DNA of 8,129 nt, from NCBI GenBank assembly GCA_001437855.1, contig LIBD01000035.1, positions 1 to 8,129 of the forward strand, in the 5' to 3' direction. Positions 1 through 5,902 of this stretch are shown in pieces (the first letter of the stretch is position 1; each line of letters starts with the position of its first letter). The notes below the pieces were generated by a model, which searched no databases, was not told where the DNA came from, and saw only the letters and a list, made by a program, of their open reading frames with translations. Source of the stretch: Actinobacteria bacterium BACL4 MAG-120820-bin23. Lineage in GTDB: Bacteria; Actinomycetota; Actinomycetes; Nanopelagicales; Nanopelagicaceae. The translations under genes were made by a program, and so were the position numbers.

Positions 1-1216
1 AAATTTGATACCAAAGTGAGTCACAAGAAATAGCCATACCAACATCTAATGGAATACGACCAGCTGCCTTGCTTTCAAAGTTCTTATATGTACGAGTACC
101 AATCTCAACAGTTGCTGGGCAGTCATATCGGGCATCTAATGAGTAACCAGCATTTGCAGCTGCTAATACCGAAATAGATTTAAAGGTAGAAGCTGGTGCA
201 AAAAGCCCTTGGATTGGTCTAGATAAGGCAGGAACACCTTTTTCTTCACTGAATAAATCCTTTGCCTGTTTAACAGTTAACCCTCGCTGCCAAATCTCAG
301 GATCATAAGTTGGATAAGAGGCCATAGCTAGTACTCGGCCGGTTTTAATCTCCATAACTACAGCCGCACCAGAGTCGCCACGATATCCAGCGCTTCTTGC
401 TCGAAAAATTGCGGATTCAAGTGCATCCTCTGCTGCTGCTTGCAACTTAGCATCGATATTTGTGATTAAGTTATTTCCAGCAACCGCCTGTATATTTTTC
501 GACTCTTTAGTCACAATCTCTTTACGATTAACTAGAAATGTTCTAACTCCCGGAGTACCACGCAAATAATCGTTGTATTCAACCTCTAATCCACTCTTAC
601 CCACAATCTCGCTTCGATAAAAATTTTTCTCAGGATATAGTAAATCCTCATCAGTTACCGAGCCCACATAACCTAGAACATGTGCAGCATTTTCACCTTC
701 CAAGGAAGGATAACTTCTAATTGGCACAGATTGAATTAAGATACCAGGATACAAATCTGAGTTTTCAATTACTTTTAGAGCTAATTCCTGTGAGGCATTT
801 CCAATTAAGGGAATAGGTTGATACCTAGTTCCATTCCAACAACCAGCCCGATTCTCTCGCGGCAACTCACCGCATAATCTAGTTCGCTGATAAATATCTG
901 AATACTCAAGTTTAAAAAGTGTTGCAACTCTACTTAGAATTGAAACTCCCTTATCAGCTTGCCGATCTAAAGTTGCCCGATCTGCAAATAAGACTAAGCC
1001 TGGCAAATCAACCACTAATGGACTGCCATTTATATCGGTAATAGCTCCACGCACAGCTGGCGTTACGATATCTCGGCTTTGAATACTTATTGCCGCATCC
1101 TGGTATCGATCAGAATCTAAAACCTGTAAATAAAACAGCCGACCAAATAATGCAAAAAGCAAAGAAAAAATCAAAGTTTGAAAAATAATTAAGTTAATTT
1201 TACCCCGCTGATTCAT
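1..1216 (-). CDS. mrdA: Penicillin-binding protein 2 (elongasome class B transpeptidase), 3' end beyond window
   Basis: This is a peptidoglycan DD-transpeptidase of the elongasome, which crosslinks new lateral wall with RodA and MreBCD. About 405 codons are visible. Residues 9-30 form the N-terminal membrane anchor. The dimerisation/pedestal region follows, with the PIRSYP motif (165-170) and VGKSGLE (205-211). The transpeptidase domain begins near residue 283. The nucleophile motif STFK sits at 343-346 (Ser codon 190-188) inside APASTFK. The second motif is SCD at 397-399, the SxD form known in PBP2 proteins rather than SxN. The KTG motif and C-terminus lie past the left edge, so this is a cut at the window boundary, not a truncation. 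Start: the ATG at 1216-1214 overlaps the mreD stop by one base (TAATG), with AGGGA six bases upstream. A Cys pair at 115 and 126 lies in the pedestal region. FtsI is the main alternative, but the mreBCD context and SxD motif favour PBP2. The frame is open to the edge. Confidence 0.93.
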   Translation of the reverse strand, partial: MNQRGKINLIIFQTLIFSLLFALFGRLFYLQVLDSDRYQDAAISIQSRDIVTPAVRGAITDINGSPLVVDLPGLVLFADRATLDRQADKGVSILSRVATLFKLEYSDIYQRTRLCGELPRENRAGCWNGTRYQPIPLIGNASQELALKVIENSDLYPGILIQSVPIRSYPSLEGENAAHVLGYVGSVTDEDLLYPEKNFYRSEIVGKSGLEVEYNDYLRGTPGVRTFLVNRKEIVTKESKNIQAVAGNNLITNIDAKLQAAAEDALESAIFRARSAGYRGDSGAAVVMEIKTGRVLAMASYPTYDPEIWQRGLTVKQAKDLFSEEKGVPALSRPIQGLFAPASTFKSISVLAAANAGYSLDARYDCPATVEIGTRTYKNFESKAAGRIPLDVGMAISCDSLWYQI

Positions 1217-1734
1217 TACTTTTCCCTACTTGTCAGCAGTGCTTTTCTTACCCGAATTATTATGGGTAGAAAGAGTGGCATAATTAAAAGCGTCCAAATA
1301 GTATTTGCAAAAATTAAAGAAATGTTTCTAAAAACCCCACCCATCTGCTGACCTAATAAGGTGCCAATTATCACAAATACTAAAAGTGAAAAGGCTGATG
1401 CAAAGCTGACAAATCCAATAAAAGCTATTGGAGCATCAGTGTAATCACCAATACTTTCCTTATTAATTGAGAATAGATATCCCATTACAGTCATTACCAA
1501 AGCCCATTGGCCAAATGGCGAATCGGCAGTAATTGAAAGATCCATAATGAGTCCACCGATAAAGCCGAATACTAAAGAACCTGTTCTATCCTCTAGCGAT
1601 AAAACCACCATCAATGTTGCAATATAAAAAGAAAAACCATTTATTGGAAAATTTATCCTAGAAACCATAGTTTCTTGAATGACAAAAACAATCAAAAGAA
1701 ATATTGAGGTATTAAAAACTCTTAATCTGCTCAT
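1216..1734 (-). CDS. mreD: Rod shape-determining membrane protein MreD
   Basis: MreD is a small integral membrane protein of the elongasome, working with MreC and MreB to position wall synthesis. The 172 residues are strongly hydrophobic with about six membrane segments (approximately 8-20, 32-47, 52-68, 74-90, 101-127 and 137-160). The GFIGGLIMDL stretch (57-66), followed by PFGQWAL (73-79), fits the best-conserved part of MreD. The length is near the family's usual 160-180 residues. The C-terminus is short and basic (RVRKALLTSREK). The ATG at 1734 lies 2 bp after the mreC stop. No good Shine-Dalgarno precedes it (upstream reads CCAAGTAATTAAAT), so translation probably depends on coupling to mreC. 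MreD is poorly conserved, so the call rests on topology, this motif and the position between mreC and mrdA. Confidence 0.9.
   Translation of the reverse strand: MSRLRVFNTSIFLLIVFVIQETMVSRINFPINGFSFYIATLMVVLSLEDRTGSLVFGFIGGLIMDLSITADSPFGQWALVMTVMGYLFSINKESIGDYTDAPIAFIGFVSFASAFSLLVFVIIGTLLGQQMGGVFRNISLIFANTIWTLLIMPLFLPIIIRVRKALLTSREK
1223..1227 (-). promoter_or_regulatory. Ribosome binding site for mrdA
   Basis: AGGGA on the minus strand lies six bases before the mrdA ATG and inside the last codons of mreD. With the one-base TAATG overlap it supports this start and suggests translational coupling of mreD and mrdA. Coupling is inferred from the arrangement. Confidence 0.6.
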
Positions 1735-1736
1735 AT

Positions 1737-2651
1737 TTAATTACTTGGCGTAGGAGTTGGGGTGGGCGTGATGTAAACGGTGACTGTTGGAATTGGCTTA
1801 GGAATTAGCGAATCTCTTGGATCAAACTTTGGCGGAGAGACAACTACGGCAACTACTCCAATTTGATCTAAGTTGGCAGAGGCTGTTACATCAGCATTTT
1901 GGGTAATTGAAGAGGAGTTACTTTGCACCTGAACAACTGTGCCGACTGGAACTCCAGGAACAAATGGTCTGCCACCATCGCTACCTCTGGCAACTAATTT
2001 ATCTCCTAATTTAATTTCCCCAGTTGCATCTAATAATTGCAGTAAATATGAATTTCCACCTTGACCACTTAAAACCCCAATACTTTGAGTGCCAGCAATT
2101 CGAACTCCTACTTTAAAACTTGGGTCATTCATGAGTAGAACTACGGAGGTATCTGAACTGACAGATTTGACCACTCCGACTAATCCACCATCAGAAATTA
2201 CTGTCATATTTCTACTGATTCCCGCTCTACTACCAACATCAATCGTAATTGTTTCTTTAAAAGTGGCTGAGGATCCTCGATTTATTACTTTTGCGGCAAC
2301 AACTTTATAACCACCACGTCCTGCAAGATCTAAAATATTTTTAAGTTGGCTTAATTGGCCAACTGTGTCCTCGTCTAAGATTTCTTTGGATTTTAATAGT
2401 TCGATTTCTTTGTTTAACTTCTCAATTTTTTCGTTAGTTTGGCCTATATTGCTAATATCGCTAGCAAAATTTTCAATTGGCGAAAAAGCTCTTGAGAATA
2501 AATTCTCTAAAGGTGAAAATACAGTTGCAATGGATCCTCGAATACTGCCAGCTAAGTTAACCCCTCTTAGATCTAGGGTTATGAAAAATAGCGAAGAAAC
2601 TAGTAATAACACTAATAAGAGCCGCGAACGATTACCGCCGCTCCTAGCCAC
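1737..2651 (-). CDS. mreC: Rod shape-determining protein MreC
   Basis: MreC is a bitopic protein that links cytoplasmic MreB to the extracytoplasmic wall-synthesis enzymes. The 304 residues show a short basic N-terminus (MARSGGNRSR), one membrane helix (about 10-28), a coiled-coil stretch rich in K/E/L (about 68-95) and the beta-rich MreC core (about 115-272; for example GLVGVV 156-161 and DPSFKVGVR 176-184). A proline/threonine-rich tail follows (273-304), ending in TPTPTPTPSN. The segment between helix and coiled coil contains the related pieces FSPLENLF (45-52) and FSPIENFA (57-64). Translation starts at GTG (2651-2649) with AGGGAG six bases upstream, 21 bp after mreB. The stop is 2 bp before mreD. 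Identity is firm from domain order plus the mreB/mreD context; the tail is the only unusual part. Confidence 0.94.
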   Translation of the reverse strand: MARSGGNRSRLLLVLLLVSSLFFITLDLRGVNLAGSIRGSIATVFSPLENLFSRAFSPIENFASDISNIGQTNEKIEKLNKEIELLKSKEILDEDTVGQLSQLKNILDLAGRGGYKVVAAKVINRGSSATFKETITIDVGSRAGISRNMTVISDGGLVGVVKSVSSDTSVVLLMNDPSFKVGVRIAGTQSIGVLSGQGGNSYLLQLLDATGEIKLGDKLVARGSDGGRPFVPGVPVGTVVQVQSNSSSITQNADVTASANLDQIGVVAVVVSPPKFDPRDSLIPKPIPTVTVYITPTPTPTPSN

Positions 2652-2657
2652 AAATTA

Positions 2658-2663
2658 CTCCCT
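2658..2663 (-). promoter_or_regulatory. Ribosome binding site for mreC (fixes GTG start)
   Basis: AGGGAG on the minus strand is six bases before the GTG at 2651-2649 and lies in the 21 bp mreB/mreC gap. It supports GTG as the true start; the resulting protein has the expected short basic N-terminus before the membrane helix. Confidence 0.7.
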
Positions 2664-2672
2664 TATAAAAAA

Positions 2673-3713
2673 TTAGCGCCGAGGTTCAGAGATCAAAACC
2701 TTCTCTAAGGCTTCAAACTCTTCGATACATTTACCAGAACCCTCAGCAACTGCTTGTAATGGTCGCTCTGAAATATGAATTGGCATGCCAGTTTCGTGAC
2801 GTAATCTCTCATCTAAACCACGAAGTAATGCCCCGCCACCAGTTAAGACAATGCCACGGTCCATTAAATCACTGGCTAGCTCAGGTGGCGTCTTGTCTAA
2901 GGTATTTTTGACCGCATTAACAATTGCCGATACTGGCTCTTCTAGTGCTTTACGAATATCAGCTGAGGTAACCAAGATTGTCTTTGGTAATCCAGTTGCT
3001 AAATCTCGTCCTCTAATTTCAGCATCAGGCTCACCTGGAAGTGGGAAAGCAGAACCAATGGCCATCTTAATTTCTTCTGCAGTTCGCTCACCTAATAGCA
3101 GGGAAAACTCTCGCTTAACCCAATTAATAATTGATTGATCTAATTCATCCCCACCTACTCGAATAGATAGGGCGGCAACAATTCCACCTAGGGATATAAC
3201 TGCGACCTCAGTAGTTCCGCCACCAATATCTACCACCATATTTCCAGTTGGTTCATGAATTGGTAAATCAGCACCGATCGCTGCTGCCATTGGCTCTTCA
3301 ATAATGTAAACCTTACGCGCACCAGCTGCGTAACCTGCATCTTTTACTGCACGCTGTTCAACACCAGTAATACCTGATGGCACGCAAACTACAATTCGGG
3401 GTTTAGCTAAATAGCGACGCTTGTGTACTTTTTGAATAAAGTATTTAAGCATTCGCTCGGTAGTATCAAAATCTGCAATCACACCATCTTTAAGTGGTCG
3501 AATCGCAACAATATTTCCAGGAGTTCTACCAATCATTCGCTTGGCTTCTAGTCCTACTGCCAAGATCGCACCTGTGTCTTGATTAACTGCCACTACAGAT
3601 GGTTCGTTAAGCACAATGCCACGACCGCGAACATAAACCAAAGTGTTAGCTGTACCTAAATCCACCGCCATGTCGCGACCGATCCAAGACATCCGATTTT
3701 GTCCTTTAGCCAT
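2673..3713 (-). CDS. mreB: Rod shape-determining protein MreB (actin-like ATPase)
   Basis: MreB is a bacterial actin that forms short membrane-bound filaments steering the PBP2/RodA elongation machinery. The 346 residues match the usual length (about 330-350). The nucleotide-binding motifs are all intact: phosphate 1 loop DLGTAN at 18-23, the EEPMAAAIG segment at 139-147, phosphate 2 loop DIGGGTTE at 162-169, and the adenosine motif TGGGALLRGL at 291-300. The ATG at 3713-3711 has AAGGAG eight bases upstream (3722-3727). A second ATG at codon 8 gives the N-terminus MSWIGRDMAVDLG, close to what many MreB proteins begin with, and has AAAGGA nine bases upstream, so the first seven residues (MAKGQNR) are the uncertain part. 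The gene lies 35 bp after ndk. It could be a paralogue such as Mbl, but its placement directly before mreC and mreD argues for MreB itself. Confidence 0.97.
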   Translation of the reverse strand: MAKGQNRMSWIGRDMAVDLGTANTLVYVRGRGIVLNEPSVVAVNQDTGAILAVGLEAKRMIGRTPGNIVAIRPLKDGVIADFDTTERMLKYFIQKVHKRRYLAKPRIVVCVPSGITGVEQRAVKDAGYAAGARKVYIIEEPMAAAIGADLPIHEPTGNMVVDIGGGTTEVAVISLGGIVAALSIRVGGDELDQSIINWVKREFSLLLGERTAEEIKMAIGSAFPLPGEPDAEIRGRDLATGLPKTILVTSADIRKALEEPVSAIVNAVKNTLDKTPPELASDLMDRGIVLTGGGALLRGLDERLRHETGMPIHISERPLQAVAEGSGKCIEEFEALEKVLISEPRR

Positions 3714-3721
3714 GTGCTCTT

Positions 3722-3727
3722 CTCCTT
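3722..3727 (-). promoter_or_regulatory. Ribosome binding site for mreB
   Basis: AAGGAG on the minus strand with eight bases to the ATG at 3713. It is the clearest Shine-Dalgarno in the window and favours the upstream of two possible mreB starts. Confidence 0.7.
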
Positions 3728-3737
3728 GTTTGCTTGG

Positions 3738-3759
3738 TTAATAATCTATTAGTTATTAA
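3738..3759. repeat. Short AT-only inverted repeat across the ndk stop / mreB leader
   Basis: TTAATAA (3738-3744) and TTATTAA (3753-3759) are perfect 7-bp inverted arms around an 8-base centre. The repeat overlaps the end of ndk and the first part of the mreB leader. The stem is pure A/T and there is no T-run typical of a terminator, so a strong RNA hairpin is unlikely. It could be a protein-binding dyad or chance in AT-rich DNA. The arms are seen directly; any function is unproven. Confidence 0.3.
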
Positions 3760-4168
3760 AGAAAATCTTTATCTCTCGGCTGGCAGATTCTGGCGAGTCT
3801 GAACCGTGAACTATATTTTGCACCACCTTAGTGCCTTGATCTCGTGCTAAGTCTCCCCTGATAGTTCCAGGCTCAGCCACAGTTGGATCTGTTGCCCCAG
3901 CTAACTTACGAAAGCCTTCTATTACTCGCTCGCCTTCGGCCACCATGGCAACTATTGGGCCAGATGCCATGAACTCCATAAGTGGTTCATAAAATGGTTT
4001 GCCTTCATGCTCTGCATAATGCTTAGCTAAAATATTTCGATCTGCAGTTAACATTCTAAGGTTTGTAATTTTATAACCCTTGCGTTCAACTCGCACAATA
4101 ACTTCACCCACCAAACCGCGTTTGACGCCATCTGGTTTCACCAAAATTAAGGTTTGCTCTGAACTCAC
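3749..4168 (-). CDS. ndk: Nucleoside diphosphate kinase
   Basis: This cytosolic enzyme transfers the gamma phosphate of ATP to NDPs and dNDPs through a phosphohistidine, balancing nucleotide pools. The 139 residues match the family's usual length. Visible motifs are the start strand with LVKPDGVKRGL (9-19), the GKPFYEPLMEFM block (56-67), the GPIVAM strand (70-75), GTIRGD (101-106) and the active-site segment NIVHGSDSPESA (118-129), with catalytic His121. Between GD (105-106) and Asn118 there are about four more residues than in the E. coli enzyme. Translation starts at GTG (4168-4166). An in-frame TAG 12 bases upstream rules out a longer form, and no strong Shine-Dalgarno is seen (AATAAGAAA precedes it). 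It sits 42 bp after the DUF4233 gene and 35 bp before mreB. Confidence 0.97.
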   Translation of the reverse strand: MSSEQTLILVKPDGVKRGLVGEVIVRVERKGYKITNLRMLTADRNILAKHYAEHEGKPFYEPLMEFMASGPIVAMVAEGERVIEGFRKLAGATDPTVAEPGTIRGDLARDQGTKVVQNIVHGSDSPESASREIKIFFNN

Positions 4169-4210
4169 TTTCTTATTCTACGCAGATTTTACCTATGCTG
4201 AAAATTACCG

Positions 4211-4552
4211 CTATTTTGGGCCATCCTTATCTAAAGATGCGATTTTCATAGCCTTTATTGCCTCACCCTTTCGCCCTAGATAAATTGCAACTACCCACAA
4301 AAGAGCAAATAGCCCGCCTAGGTAAAACATAAGTGGAATTACGAAACCATATCCAATAACAAAAATCTGCCAGATAGATCCCAGCAAATACCCACCCTTT
4401 CGCTTAAGCATGCCTGAGGTAAGCAGTAATAAAATTGCAATCGCTGCGCCAAACCAGATTTGATCAATACTTGCTTGATCTTTTGCAATCAGCAAGGCAA
4501 ATCCCATCAAGATTGACTCCATACTTAATACCGCAGCACATAAGACGCGCAT
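4211..4552 (-). CDS. DUF4233-like small integral membrane protein, function unknown
   Basis: This 113-residue protein has about four membrane segments (roughly 3-22, 32-49, 54-73 and 75-92) and a hydrophilic, lysine-rich C-terminal tail (93-113), probably cytoplasmic. The N-terminus MRVLCAAVLSMES and the GYLLGSIWQ...GFVIPLMF region fit the actinobacterial DUF4233 family, whose members are typically encoded right after folC, as here. The assignment comes from recalled family features and position, not from a search. The ATG at 4552 follows the folC stop with no gap, with GGAGAGA eight bases upstream inside the end of folC, so the two are probably translationally coupled. No catalytic motif is visible. 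No function should be assumed; a link to folate or nucleotide metabolism is only suggested by neighbours. Confidence 0.83.
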   Translation of the reverse strand: MRVLCAAVLSMESILMGFALLIAKDQASIDQIWFGAAIAILLLLTSGMLKRKGGYLLGSIWQIFVIGYGFVIPLMFYLGGLFALLWVVAIYLGRKGEAIKAMKIASLDKDGPK

Positions 4553-5902
4553 TTAAATTTTCTCTCCAAACTCTCGCAAGATACCTCTAGCCTCACCAGC
4601 AGTTAAAACCGATCCAGTAACAACCACCGCGCTCACGCCATCACTTACCTGATTAGCCAAGGTTGCCTTTTCTAGGGCATATCTTAAAGCCAGCTTTAAA
4701 TCCGGGATAACCTCAATTTGTTCAGATTTAAAGTAGGAGGATGCGATCGCTGCCAACTTATCTGATGGCATAGCTCTTGGTGATTGATTTTGCGTAATAA
4801 CAATAAAGTCAGCCATTTCAACTAATTCTTTCAGCATGCCATTTATATCTTTATCAGCTAGTACGCCAACAACTGCAATTACAGATTCAAAATCAAATTC
4901 ACTATTCATCGTTTTAGTCAGCGCCGAAATTCCATGTGGGTTATGGCCGGCATCAATAATTACTAAGGGATCTTTATATACAATTTCACATCTGCCAGGA
5001 GATTTAACCTTGCTAAATGCCTCTCGAACCAACTCATCATCTAATTTAACTTTTGTAAAAACCTCAACTGCTGCCAAAGCCATGGCTGCGTTATTTGCTT
5101 GATGAACTCCATAAAGCGGTAGGAAAATATCACTAATCTCCGAGTGAATACCTTGAAAGGAGATTAATTGGCCACCAACTGCTAACGCTCTTTTCTTAAC
5201 TGAAAATTCAACACCCTCTCTAAATACATTAGCGGAAACCTTTGCTGCTTGAGCAAGTAATACTTTTGCCACCTCTGGCTTTTGTGCAGCCAGCACCACA
5301 TTAGATTCTTGCTTAAAGATACCTGCCTTGGTTTGAGCAATTTCTTCCAAGGTATTTCCTAAATACTCCATATGGTCTAAGCCAATTGGTGTCATAACTG
5401 CTACCTCAGATGCAACAACATTAGTTGCATCCCATTGACCACCCATACCCGCTTCAATAACTGCAATATCTGCTGGGTACTCAGCAAATGCCACAAATGC
5501 CATCGCAGTTAAAACTTCAAAGTATGAAAGTGGATTTGGCTGTCTTGAGTCAATTAAATCTAAATACAACTCAATATCTTTATAAGTAGCAATCATATTT
5601 TCAGGGCTAATTGGCTCACCTTTAATGCTAATTCGCTCAGTAAATGACTCTAAATGTGGTGAGGTGTATCGGCCAACTCGATAGCCAAGCTGAGAAAGTA
5701 ATTGGTCAATCATTCTGGCAGTGGTTGTTTTCCCATTAGTACCAGCTAAATGAATGGTTGGATAAGAAAATTGTGGCGAACCAAGCGCATCAGTCAAAGC
5801 CAGTATGCGATCTAAGGTCGGTTCAATTTTACTCTCTGGCCAGCGCTTGTTTAATACTTTTTCAATAGCATTTAGGGTAGCTAAATTATCAGCACCGCTC
5901 AT
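4553..5902 (-). CDS. folC: Folylpolyglutamate synthase / dihydrofolate synthase
   Basis: FolC is an ATP-dependent Mur-ligase-type enzyme that adds glutamate to dihydropteroate and/or folates, retaining folate in the cell. The 449 residues carry the expected motifs: P-loop HLAGTNGKTTT (51-61), TSPHLESFTERI (80-91), IEAGMGGQWDATN (149-161) with the conserved Glu150, GLDHMEYLG (174-182), and KAGIFK (192-197), whose Lys is the carbamylated position in relatives. The C-terminal domain has GRCEIV (303-308) and IIDAGHNPHG (315-324). Actinobacterial FolC proteins are generally bifunctional, but the sequence alone does not settle whether both activities are present. The ATG at 5902 abuts the valS stop (TAAATG) with no clear Shine-Dalgarno, pointing to coupling with valS. 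It is followed without a gap by the DUF4233 gene. Confidence 0.96.
   Translation of the reverse strand: MSGADNLATLNAIEKVLNKRWPESKIEPTLDRILALTDALGSPQFSYPTIHLAGTNGKTTTARMIDQLLSQLGYRVGRYTSPHLESFTERISIKGEPISPENMIATYKDIELYLDLIDSRQPNPLSYFEVLTAMAFVAFAEYPADIAVIEAGMGGQWDATNVVASEVAVMTPIGLDHMEYLGNTLEEIAQTKAGIFKQESNVVLAAQKPEVAKVLLAQAAKVSANVFREGVEFSVKKRALAVGGQLISFQGIHSEISDIFLPLYGVHQANNAAMALAAVEVFTKVKLDDELVREAFSKVKSPGRCEIVYKDPLVIIDAGHNPHGISALTKTMNSEFDFESVIAVVGVLADKDINGMLKELVEMADFIVITQNQSPRAMPSDKLAAIASSYFKSEQIEVIPDLKLALRYALEKATLANQVSDGVSAVVVTGSVLTAGEARGILREFGEKI
4561..4567 (-). promoter_or_regulatory. Ribosome binding site for the DUF4233 gene
   Basis: GGAGAGA on the minus strand lies in the last folC codons, eight bases before the ATG at 4552. 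It supports the start directly abutting the folC stop (TAAATG). Confidence 0.5.

Noticed and set aside
1..180. mrdA as a truncated gene lacking the KTG motif
   Set aside because: The frame is open at the left edge; the missing motif lies outside the window.
2460..2517. FSPLENLF / FSPIENFA as a recent internal duplication in mreC
   Set aside because: The codons differ between the two pieces and the region is naturally repetitive in composition; no recent DNA duplication is visible.
2271..2540. Repeated GGATCCTCGA in mreC (2271-2280 and 2531-2540)
   Set aside because: Two 10-base copies in coding sequence, in different contexts and without further similarity around them; best explained by chance and codon use.
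2089..2676. Plus-strand open frames (2089-2310 and 2365-2676) opposite mreC
   Set aside because: They lie antisense to a well-supported mreC, carry no recognisable domain and are composition shadows of its coiled-coil and core regions.
4169..4210. Rho-independent terminator between the DUF4233 gene and ndk
   Set aside because: No GC-rich hairpin or following T-run is present in the 42 bases.
4080..4283. Plus-strand open frame crossing the ndk/DUF4233 gap
   Set aside because: Mostly antisense to ndk and the DUF4233 tail, with no domain and no convincing ribosome binding site.
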